Positions 1 through 8,328 of a stretch of 64,000 nt of DNA are shown here, piece after piece. Below the pieces are notes generated by a model. It saw only the letters and a list, made by a program, of their open reading frames with translations. It was not told the origin of the DNA and searched no databases. Each line of letters begins with the position of its first letter. The first letter of the stretch is position 1. The stretch comes from Anastatus disparis (Eukaryota > Arthropoda > Insecta > Hymenoptera > Eupelmidae). Where the stretch lies: the NCBI GenBank assembly GCA_017163975.1, contig JAFFSR010000033.1:886501-950500 (forward strand). Reading direction: 5' to 3'. Position numbers and translations under genes: made by a program.

Positions 1-470
1 TTAACACTTCCATAAAATTACTTTAATGTTCAATAATATATTTGATTATCTTAATGAAATATTTATTAAACCGAATATATTTATTTTATTAATTCTATCA
101 AGTTTTGTTTGACATAAGAATATATTTCACTATTTCAATTAAATATTATAATACTTCTACTAAATTACTTTGATGTTTAATAATATATTTAATTATCTTA
201 ATAAAATGTTTACTAATTCTAACGTATTTATTCTATTATTTTTATCAAATTTTGATTAAAAGAAGAATATATTACATTGATTTAATTAATTATTATATCA
301 CCTTTATTAAATTACTTTACTGTTCAATAATATATTTAATTATATTAATGAAATATTTAATAATGTCAAAATTATTGTTTTATTCTTTCAATAAATTTTG
401 AATAATAACAAAAAGATATTTCATTGTTTTAAATAAATATTGTATGACTTATATTAAATTATTTTGTATA
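1..470. repeat. AT-rich tandem repeat, 147-bp period
   Basis: The phrase GTTCAATAATATATTT and its variants recurs at about 28, 175 and 322, so the spacing is 147 bp twice. The sequence between these anchors also aligns, with T-rich stretches and a TAAATTACTTT motif before each anchor. A fourth, degraded copy may follow. No reading frame of note crosses it. The left end is cut by the window edge. It may be a satellite block or the flank or terminal repeat of the Maverick to its right; the sequence alone does not decide. Confidence 0.6.
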
Positions 471-1590
471 ATATTGAATTAATCATTTTAATTCAATATT
501 TAGTTGCTTTGATGAATGCGTTTTTTCTCTTTATGAAATATATGATTGATTCTATGAAATATCTCATTGTCTTTTATTCAAATAATTTCATTACTATATT
601 ATAATTAATTGGATGCATTAAATTAAATAAATTTTTAATTGATTCAAATATTTGATTTATTTTGTTCTATAAAATTATTTTATTACTTTTATTATTTAAT
701 TATATTGCGTCTATGAAATCAGTGATTAATTGAATTAATTATTATTTTTAACAATTAAATATTTTATTATTTATGTCCAAATTAACTATTTTGTTGTATT
801 GATTAATTTCTTTATCAGATCGATTAAATAATTATTTGATTATCTTAATGAAATATTTATTGAAACAAGCAGTTATTATTTAATAACATATTTACTAAAT
901 CAAATGGAATATAATGTTAAAATTAATATTTAATATTCTTGAAAAATATTTTTTTGTATAAGTTATCATCCTTTATACTTAAACAAACTCATGTTTTAAA
1001 TACATGTCTTGCTAAGTGAATAACTTAGCAAAATATGTACTAAAGTTAATAAAAATTACAGAGAAATCTGATTCAATACTTGTTAAAATCAAGTAAATCC
1101 ACTATTTGATTCATCTACATAATTTATTTCATTCAAATAACACATATTTGAACTAACAGAAACATTTATTGTTTTAACAAAATCATTTAGTTCGATGGTT
1201 TGATGATACTACCGCTTGGTGGCGTCGTTAATTTTCGATCTCGCAAGCGGTAAGAGGGCTTCTAAGTTGATATATAAGGGAGTTAAAAATTGAAGATAAT
1301 ACGTAAATTGTAATGCGAGCGAAATTTATGTTAGATTTACTGCGTGTGCGATCACTGTATAAAGCATACTAATGTTAGTATGTTAATAATTGTTATTCTT
1401 TACCATATAAATAAATGGAATCATATTCACCTGTTTTTTAATGAGTCATCAATTCATTGATGTTAATAAATAAATGCAAATCACTGAAAGCAAATACTGT
1501 TGATTAAAGACAGTATTTGTTCGATTAAAATATCTATAAATCGAATTAATTAAATATTTCTTTACTTTGAAGGAATATTTTATTTGTGAA
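471..1590. other. AT-rich noncoding stretch
   Basis: No usable reading frame and no recognised element. Degenerate pieces of the 147-bp repeat reappear, for example near 830-860. A less AT-rich patch at 1200-1380 contains a perfect 9-bp inverted repeat, TACCGCTTG at 1210-1218 and CAAGCGGTA at 1244-1252. Confidence 0.5.
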
Positions 1591-2155
1591 ACCGAATAAT
1601 TAATCATTTTTTTGTTAAGACAATGAATTAATTTTATTAAATCTTAAAATTTTATTAAATTTAAAATATTCAATAAATTAAACTTTCATTTAAAAATATA
1701 AAATATTGAACTAATTTAATTTCAATATAGCATTAATATGATGAAATAATTAATTAGAAAAATAAATGGACATTTTAATTGATAATTTTTTTTATTAAAA
1801 CAATGAATTAATTTTATTGAATCAATCTTCGCGACATTTAATAAGTCAAATATTTAATTGAAAATACAAAATATTATTTGATTTAATTCCAATATGTATA
1901 TTAATATAATGAAATAATCAATTAGAAAAACAAATGGGCATTTTAATTGATAAAATTTTTTATAAAAACAATGAATTAATTTTATTGAATCAATCTTCGC
2001 GACATTTAGTAAGTCAAATATTTATTTGAAAATACAAAATATTATTTTTAACCAATATTTGTGATGTTTAGTAGAATCAAATATTTATTTAAAAAAAATG
2101 AAATATTTATTTGACTCAATTCAAATATTTGTATTAATGTAACAAAATATTTCAT
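1591..2155. repeat. AT-rich tandem repeat, ~170-180-bp period
   Basis: The anchor CAATGAATTAATTTTATT occurs at 1621, 1801 and 1969 (spacings 180 and 168). The bases around the second and third anchors are close to identical, including an unusual GC-containing stretch ATCTTCGCGACATTTA. There are about two and a half to three copies. The array ends about 220 bp before the last minus-strand Maverick gene. It could be a terminal repeat array of that element, but there is no second copy on its right side to prove this. Confidence 0.6.
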
Positions 2156-2378
2156 GTGCCGCCCGCACCTAAGGGATTTCATTGATTCAATTAAGCCTTA
2201 CTTAATCCAACTAAATTTTTTTTGTCAGTGTACTCTTTGACGTTCCATCTTAAACTTCAACTTTAGCAATATCCGATTGTCTATTCATTTCTTTAATTAT
2301 ATATTCAATATTTGCAAAATTTCGTTGAGTCATATTATAGACATAAGTTAATTTTTCGTCTATTTCTGCTTTATATAT

Positions 2379-2639
2379 TTAAACTTTGTTCTCATATTCT
2401 TGTATAGCTTTAGCAACTTCTATAATTTTAGAAGATAAGTAATCAACTTCTTTCTGTAGGATATTCTTTAGTAAATTCAAACTAATGGCATCATTTAGAT
2501 CATTAGCCTCTCTAATATTGCAAAGCCGCTTATTTTCTAAATCAAAATGACCATCTGATGTAACATTGAATCCAATACCTCGAGGATCACGACTCACTTG
2601 CGAGCCCTCAAGTTTTCTTTCGAACACATCGAGACTCAT
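2379..2639 (-). CDS. Conserved Maverick-associated small protein, function unknown
   Basis: An open frame of 86 codons from the ATG at 2637-2639. The frame stays open upstream to 2693 but only with a GTG start, so I chose the ATG. The product begins MSLDVFERK, has a central segment reading GIGFNVTSDGHFDLENKRL, and ends in a predicted helical, Lys/Glu-rich tail. I recognise the general pattern as one seen beside the DUF8207-like gene in insect Mavericks, but no function can be assigned. It sits directly downstream of that gene in the same direction and its extended frame overlaps the neighbour's end by about 20 bases. No break is visible, so it is one of only two possibly intact frames in the element. 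Confidence 0.5.
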   Translation of the reverse strand: MSLDVFERKLEGSQVSRDPRGIGFNVTSDGHFDLENKRLCNIREANDLNDAISLNLLKNILQKEVDYLSSKIIEVAKAIQEYENKV

Positions 2640-2670
2640 GTTACTACTATTGATTTGAAAATTGTGTACG

Positions 2671-3666
2671 TCAATATATATGCCCAGCTTCACGTAGTTC
2701 CTCTATGATTGATTGAATTTTATTGTTGTGATTATTATTTCCAGCAGATCGTTCGGCTATTAATAATCGCAGTCTTTCGACAAGCTCATTTGGATCATCC
2801 CAGTAGACTAGATCTATGGAAGTATTCTTTTTTGCTATTTTATATTTAGGTATGAGACCCCCTCCGGTGGTAGACATTCTACTGCGATCACTACGGAACA
2901 TTGGTGCTATGATTTTTGAATATTTTCTACTCTTCGAAAAGCGTATATTCTCACTTTTGCTATGTCTTTTTCTATGGGCATTTGTTGCTTCCAGGATAAT
3001 GCGATAGTTCTTGCGATCTGTTGTACTTAAAAGATTATCATCTGGTTCTTTTTTGAAAAGCAATTCCATTAGACCACTGTTTTTAGGAAAACTTAAATCT
3101 TTAACTTTTATTAGTTTATCATCAAATTGAATTTGTGAATCACCCATCATGTATACCCCACTGACTTTTTTCACTCCGTATATGTTATCGATTTTGCTGC
3201 GGCTTCCATTTACCATTAATAAAAAGTCTGTCGGTTTAGTTTCTTTCTGCGCAGGTACAAACGGTGAATATATAGATTTGAATGATGAATTTGCAGAATT
3301 GAATGATGAATTCGTCATTGTGCTATTTATCGGAGAAAAATCATCGCCATTAGAAGCATCATTATCAAACGCAGATCCCGAGTAATTATTATCGTTTTAA
3401 ATATAACTTGATTCTTCGAATCTCAATCTTTTTTTTGCCGATTTTCTGTTACTGTCTACAGCCGAAACGTGATTAGAACGTGACACACTTTCAGTTGTCG
3501 AATCGACAAGCTTTTTAAGTGGTGTAGTAACTGGTTTTAAAGTATCACCAATAACCTTTTCAAAATCATCTCTCTCCTTTTTTAATAAAGAGTATTTTTT
3601 TTTAATAGCCTCACGTGCTCGTAAGAGCTCGCTAAGAACATTATTTTCTTTCTCAAAGTCAGGCAT
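2671..3666 (-). pseudogene. Maverick conserved protein with DUF8207-like C-terminus, one in-frame stop
   Basis: One frame runs from the ATG at 3664-3666 (product starting MPDFEKENN) to the stop at 2671, broken by a single TAA at 3397-3399. The sequence between the stop and the ORF restarting at 3318 is open and of the same low-complexity Asn/Asp/Ser character, so the gene is one unit. The N-terminal part is Lys/Glu-rich and looks coiled-coil. The C-terminal part carries a run DLVYWDDPNELVERLRLLI followed by a helix ending IIEELREAG. I associate that pattern with the DUF8207 family of Maverick-like elements in cnidarians and insects. Its role is unknown; a virion or DNA-binding role would be inference only. 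It lies just downstream of the ATPase in the same direction. Confidence 0.65.
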
Positions 3667-3709
3667 GCTGATAAGATGCTGTCTACAATCGAACTGCAAA
3701 GATTAAGAT

Positions 3710-4406
3710 TTATACTTCCTTTTTAATGGCAAAACAGTCAAATCCTTTTCTATATCTACCATCATTCATTGCTCTATCTTTGTCAATAACAACAAATCCA
3801 TACTTGTCATTCTTCCAGCATTCAGTACAAAGATTTCGAAATTCATTTAAAGTTAAGTCAGTATTCACATGGTCTTCATAGATATGTTTAAGATTAACAT
3901 CATCTTGACGATAAATTACCATCAAATTAATATTGTCCCTGATGAGATGTTTCGGTATATGAGCATATTGACTGACATAAATAAAAGCTATCTACACTTT
4001 TGTGTCTCCCCATACAGAAAAAAGCTCTGACGTTATCCTGCTTCTCACAAGCCACATCGTCAAAAATCATAATTAAATTAGGTAGGGCTTCATCTGGAGA
4101 CACTACAGATACATGCTCACTGAACGGTAGATATGATATACCTTCAATTGGCTCTAAAACTTTTTGAAGAAATTGGTATTTCGGTTGATTTAAGGATTTA
4201 GAGTATACACATAAATTTTCAAATCTAAGACCATTAGGGTGTGTAATTAGAGCCAATAAACTATTAGTTTTTTCACAGTTCGATGGGCCACAGAATACTG
4301 CTCGTATATTATCTGGAAGTAACTCCCCATGTCGTTTTTTTCTTTTTGTTTTCTCAAAATCAAAGTTGGCGTCGGAAAGTTTGACGTTCTGCTCAGTAAA
4401 ATCCAT
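3710..4406 (-). pseudogene. A32/FtsK-like genome-packaging ATPase of Maverick, frameshifted
   Basis: Packaging ATPases of this family pump viral DNA into the capsid. The frame starts at the ATG at 4404-4406. Around residues 40-48 it has a P-loop reading GPSNCEKTN, where the glycine before the Lys-Thr pair is replaced by glutamate. A Walker B-like IMIFDDV lies near residues 112-118. The first frame ends at 3927, but homologous sequence continues one frame over to 3710 (with QDDVNLKHIYEDHVN and FVVIDKDRAM). The break is a one-base shift near 3970, in the codons after YLCQ. The Gly-to-Glu change alone should abolish nucleotide binding. It diverges from the PLA2/protease gene across 98 bp. Identification rests on the P-loop, Walker B and context. 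Confidence 0.85.
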
Positions 4407-4504
4407 GTTTACGTAACAAAGTCAAATCTGAGATTGACCTTTTCTAAATATAAACGCTTGTTTTATATTTTGATCATCAGTTGTAAATCAGCACTCGAAG
4501 AGAG
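4407..4504. promoter_or_regulatory. Divergent intergenic promoter region with TATA and Inr-like motifs
   Basis: The 98 bp between the leftward ATPase start and the rightward PLA2/protease start must hold both promoters. On the plus strand TATAAA at 4449-4454 is followed by TCAGT at 4477-4481. The first T of the TATA box lies 30 bases before the A of the initiator, which matches arthropod core promoter spacing. No comparable pair is evident for the leftward gene. Functional status is inferred only. Confidence 0.4.
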
Positions 4505-5650
4505 ATGCTCGAACACAAATCACAGAAGCACTCTACGGGTAAAGGGTTACTTGATAAAGTAATCAATAACTTATCTATTGAAATGCATATTCCTGGATAT
4601 TAATATTGTGGTCCCGGAACAAAACTGAAAAAGCGTCTAAAAAGAGGTGATGCAGGTATCAATCCACTTGATCAAGCATGCAAAGAACATGACATATCTC
4701 ATTCTGATAAAAATGCTGATCGAAAAGTAGCTGACATGAAGCTCGCTGATAAAGCTTGGCAGCGTGTTAGAGCCAAAGATTCAAGTCTTAGCGAAAAAGC
4801 AACTGCTTTTGTTGTTGCAAATGATATGAAATTAAAAGGAAAGACAGGAATGGGTGTAAAATTGAGTAAATTAGTAACTGCGAGTAAAAATTCATTAAAA
4901 CCAAGTAAACGTTCTCGCAAAGTTATTCAGTCCGCTTTAAAAGGTGCACGTGAAGTTCTTAAGATCGTTGGCGGTAAGAAAAAAATTATCATTCTACGTA
5001 TTCTACCTGTTCCATCAAAAACAGGTGGCGCTCTGCCTTTTCTTATACCATTGTTCGCAGCACTAAGTGCAACTCGTGCTCTGGCTAGAGGAGCTGCTGG
5101 AATAGCTAAAGCAGTAAATGAGGCTAAAGCTGCACAGAAAAATTATGAAAAAAGTAAGAGACATAATAAAACTATGGAAGCTATTGCTCTAGGAAAAGGT
5201 CTCTATCTTAAACCATATAAAACTGGAATGGGATTATTTATGAAACCTCATATCGGTCATGGTCAAGTTAAAAAAAAAAACTTCGATTTAACTTTGCCAA
5301 ATCGTGCACTGACTGACTATGATCTTATAAAGTATGCTCGTATGATGCAAATCCCATATTTTCGAGATGTTTTCATAAGAAATAATCTACCTTCTGATGG
5401 CCCATGGCATAACGAATCTGCTATAGTTAACTTAGATGATTTTCAAAACAAAGGCACTCACTGGGTATGTTATCGAAAACGAGGTTCTGAAGTGATTTAT
5501 TTTGATAGTTTTGGTGATCTTAAACCCCCTACAGATCTCATGTTATATTTTAACGTGAAAGAAGTGAAATACAACTATAAAAGATATCAGAATTTTGATT
5601 CATTTATTTGTGGTCATCTTTGTCTTCAATTCTTGTGTGAAAGACTATAA
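4505..5650 (+). pseudogene. PLA2-like / pX-like / adenain-like cysteine protease fused frame, one in-frame stop
   Basis: From the ATG at 4505 a single frame of 382 codons runs to 5650, broken only by TAA at 4601-4603. Just after that stop is a phospholipase A2-like core: the calcium loop YCGPGT and a catalytic-type CKEHDIS at about 4679-4699, as in parvovirus VP1 unique regions and adintovirus virion proteins, where it helps in membrane breach. A Lys-rich stretch follows, then a hydrophobic/Ala-Gly segment beginning GGALPFLIPLF, then repeats of the type GKGLYLKPYKTGMGLFMKP, resembling the adenovirus core peptide pX. The C-terminal 125 residues look like an adenovirus-type maturation protease: THW with the His, YFDSFG with the Asp, a Gln in RYQNFD and the nucleophile in FICGHLC. 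All four catalytic-type residues are present. Only the early stop disables the frame; reinitiation at the ATG at 4736 would give pX plus protease. Confidence 0.8.
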
Positions 5651-5695
5651 AAGAAGAGTTTTCAGACAAGCAGGATCATCCTTTTTCAAACAGTC

Positions 5696-6322
5696 ATGGA
5701 AGATAGTTTCACTTTGAGTCTTTCAGGCAAATCTTCTATCTTAGAAGCGCAATATTTTCCTTTAATAGAACTACCACACGATTCGAATAATAAACCTTAT
5801 ATAAACGGAGAGAAAATTATTACTATTCCTACTGGCAGTTATGAAATTGATGCTATTAATCAATTTTTGCAAAAAGATCTGAAATCTAAAGGAATCGAGT
5901 TTTCCTTAAAAGCTAACTATAATACTCTCAGAAGTGAAATTTATTGCAGCCATCAGATAGATCGTAGACCTCAGGATTAAATAGGCAGTCTTCTCGGTTT
6001 CACTCGTCGCGTTCTTCATGAAGACATTCATCACAGCTATGATTTACCTGTGAAGATATTGAAAATAAACGCACTCAGAGTAGAGTGTAATATTACTACA
6101 GGTGCTTACATCAACGACAAAAAAGTTTACACGATCCATGAGTTTTTCCCAAAAGTTCCTTCAGGATATAAAATCGTAGAAGTTCCATTGCATGGCATAT
6201 ATTTACCGCTCAATGTTAAGAGTATAGATCATCTTCAAATTCGAATCGTTGATCAAGACGGAAATTCAGTGAATTTCCGAGGAGAGGAAATTACTATTAG
6301 ACTTCACATAAAATCTGTATAA
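5696..6322 (+). pseudogene. Penton-like minor capsid protein of Maverick, one in-frame stop
   Basis: The frame opens at the ATG at 5696 and closes at 6322, with one internal TAA at 5978-5980. Both halves are in the same phase, and the bases between them (5981-6049) stay open, so this is a single gene of about 208 codons. The C-terminal half includes TTGAYINDKKVYTIHEFFP and ends in an alternating hydrophobic pattern of likely beta strands. This fits the single jelly-roll minor capsid (penton) protein that precedes the major capsid gene in insect Mavericks. Context supports the call: protease upstream by 45 bp, a tiny gene overlapping its stop, then the major capsid gene. No catalytic residues are expected. 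I am less sure of the exact name than of the family. Confidence 0.65.
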
Positions 6323-6468
6323 TGGGAATCGTCTACAATCCAAGTGTGCATATAAGTCAGCCATCATGTCAACCCACCATCAGTCGTCCAAAAGTACTCA
6401 AACCGTTAAAACGGAAGAGCATCCAGTTTCTCAAAAGCATAGATCTCAAAGTACGTGGAAAAAGATAA
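6322..6468 (+). CDS. 48-residue basic protein between penton and capsid genes
   Basis: The ATG at 6322-6324 overlaps the preceding stop in a TAATG junction, an arrangement typical of compact viral gene blocks and termination-reinitiation. The 48-residue product begins MGIVYNPSVHISQP, is Pro/Ser-rich in the middle and ends with a Lys/Arg-rich helix-like tail (QFLKSIDLKVRGKR). The frame is uninterrupted. The next gene, the major capsid protein, starts 30 bp downstream. I regard it as a real conserved small capsid-region gene rather than chance, because its ends abut both neighbours so closely. The function is unknown; a nucleic-acid-binding or cement role is only a guess from the basic tail. 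Confidence 0.55.
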   Translation: MGIVYNPSVHISQPSCQPTISRPKVLKPLKRKSIQFLKSIDLKVRGKR

Positions 6469-6498
6469 ATTGTATCATTCTCTGCTGCTTTCAGAAAA

Positions 6499-7702
6499 AT
6501 GGACGAAATTCTAAGCATTCAATCAGGTGTCGCATTCGATGAGTCTATTGCTCATTATGAGGTTCACGCTCATCAACCATACTCCACATTAAGTTACAAT
6601 AACAGTGATAAAATCCGTATTTCTATTCAGCATCAAGATTTATGCCTCTTACCATCATGTAGTTACATCCATGTATGTGGAAAATCACAAAAACCAAATG
6701 GACAAGCACTAACTAAAACTAATTTCGTTAACAATGGCATTTGTCATCTGTTTGATAAAATTCGATATGAACTTAATGCTGTAGCGATAGATGAAAGTAA
6801 AAATGTTGGTCTGAGTAGTCTCATGAAGGGATGCACTTCATTTAATCCAAATTAGACTCTAACATTAGAAAATGCAGGCTGGCTTGGTGTTGAAGAAGGA
6901 AACGAAACAATTGTAGATGATCATGGAAATTTTGACGTTTCTATCCCTCTTAGTATGATTTTAGGCTTCGCAGAAGATTACAAGAAAATTGTTGTTAATA
7001 TGAAGCATGAACTCATTCTCACAAGATCAAGAAATGACCTGAATGCTAGAGTACAGGAAGGTACTGTAGCCAACAATGCAACCACATATGAACCTTATCA
7101 AATAAAAATATCAAAGATAGAGTGGTTAATGCCATATGTTATTGCATCAGATAAACAAAAAATCCAGCTGTTAAATTTCATTGGCAAAGATAATCCTATT
7201 TCTATGAGTTTTCGTTCATGGGAGTTATTTGAATATCCTCTTCTTCCAACAACAGGAGAAACCACGTTTCGTGATTCTTGGATTACAATCGGGAAAAAAA
7301 GGTTCAAAATCTAAAAATGCCAGTCGCTTTGACCACTGTAATATTAGTAATGTGAGACTTTTCTTGAATTCGCAATATTATCCGTACAACAATCTCAATC
7401 TTGACATATCTAAGTATCAATTTGCTATTCTCTATGATATGTATGCTAATTTTCAGAAAAGCTATTACGGAATAGATTCACAACCATTGTTGACAAAGTC
7501 TCAGTTTATCAATTTTGAACCACTCATAGTTATTGACTGTTCACGACAAAAAGAATCTCTAAAGAACGCTCCTGTCGATGTACGTCTAGAATTTGAGTCT
7601 CAAACTGACTTTCCAGCTAATACTTCAGCTTATTGCATGATCTTACACGATCGCATCGTTCAGTACAATCCTATTAGTGGAGATGTTCGGAAGCTTGTCT
7701 GA
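6499..7702 (+). pseudogene. Major capsid protein (double jelly-roll) of Maverick, stop and frameshift
   Basis: The gene starts at the ATG at 6499. The first segment (MDEILSIQSGVAFDES...) is stopped by TAG at 6853-6855, but the same frame continues unbroken to about 7260. The reading then moves to another phase, ending at 7702. The switch lies about 7245-7265, likely with a few residues lost. The later part includes SRFDHCNISNVRLFLNSQYY and PANTSAYCMILHDRIV, patterns I associate with the major capsid protein of insect Mavericks. The total span of about 400 codons is reasonable for a double jelly-roll capsid protein. In the virion this protein forms the trimeric hexon-like capsomers. Position after the penton-like gene supports the call. 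With a nonsense codon and a frameshift it cannot give a full product. Confidence 0.8.
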
Positions 7703-7741
7703 ATTATCTTCACTTTTACGTAAAAAAATTAATATTTCGAA

Positions 7742-8216
7742 ATGGATTATGCGGTAGACATGATTGGTTTTAAGCAAATGGGTGGTGAATATTCTTCTAA
7801 AGGAAATAGCAATCATTTCACTCAACGACAGTGGTGATCCCATTGTTCATCTATTCAAAAAACCTTTTTCATGGAAAAGGCTCTCTGACGAATTGCAAGA
7901 AGAAAACATTCGACTCAAACATAATCATGGAATAGCTTGGAACACTGATGGACTAGATTACTCTCAAATCGCAAACTTACTTCGTGAACATTTACATGAT
8001 GCTACAAAAATTTTTGCTATGAATGAATTCAAACGAAAATGGTTGCTAAGATTCAAATTTCCCGTTTATAACATCAATGAATACGGATATCCATTAAACC
8101 CATCTTTCGAATGCGTTACTATGTGTACAAACCATAATCCAATTCATAAGACTGTCTGTGCACTACAAAATTTCAAACTCATGAAATTATTCTATCTCTC
8201 ACAAAACCATTTATAA
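7742..8216 (+). pseudogene. Conserved Maverick protein of unknown function, frameshifted
   Basis: The likely start is the ATG at 7742 (MDYAVDMIGFKQMGGEYSS), 40 bp after the capsid gene. That frame is lost near 7795-7800, and another phase continues from LLKEIAIISLND to the stop at 8216, giving about 158 codons in all. The body includes RLKHNHGIAWNTDG and EFKRKWLLRF. A protein of this pattern is familiar to me as an uncharacterised Maverick-linked product in insects, but I cannot assign an activity. It is the last rightward gene of the block and is followed within 35 bp by a strong hairpin. One indel near the N-terminus is the only break seen. Confidence 0.55.
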
Positions 8217-8247
8217 GAAGAAAAAAAAAGTAGAAAAAGTAGAAAAC

Positions 8248-8328
8248 GCTATAGGCATACTAGTTCACATTCGGATTCTAAAACACTTGGGCTGTGCTAG
8301 AATCCGGGTGTGCCAGTATGCCTATAGC
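8248..8328. repeat. Hairpin-forming inverted repeat after the last Maverick gene
   Basis: Arms at 8248-8280 and 8298-8328 pair with a few mismatches around a 17-base loop. The outer parts GCTATAGGCATACT and AGTATGCCTATAGC are perfect complements apart from spacing. It lies 32 bp after the stop of the last rightward gene. It could serve as a 3'-end or recombination structure of the element, or be a small MITE. Confidence 0.6.

Larger units (their letters stand above)
2379..8216. mobile_element. Maverick/Polinton (adintovirus-like) remnant, capsid and packaging half
   Basis: Eight adjacent reading frames form one unit with the content expected of the morphogenesis module of a Maverick/Polinton: packaging ATPase, adenain-like protease, PLA2-like virion protein, penton-like minor capsid, double-jelly-roll major capsid and three conserved small proteins. 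Three genes run leftward and five rightward from a 98-bp divergent spacer at 4407-4504. Six of the eight frames have a stop or frameshift, and the ATPase also lacks its Walker A glycine, so the element is inactive here. Members normally also encode a retroviral-type integrase and a protein-primed family B DNA polymerase. I find neither, and no terminal inverted repeats can be paired. The copy is therefore truncated on one or both sides or internally deleted. Confidence 0.85.

Noticed and set aside
2816..3385. Plus-strand frames opposite the DUF8207-like gene
   Set aside because: Shadows; no motifs.
7098..7307. Minus-strand frame opposite the major capsid gene
   Set aside because: Shadow of the capsid coding strand.
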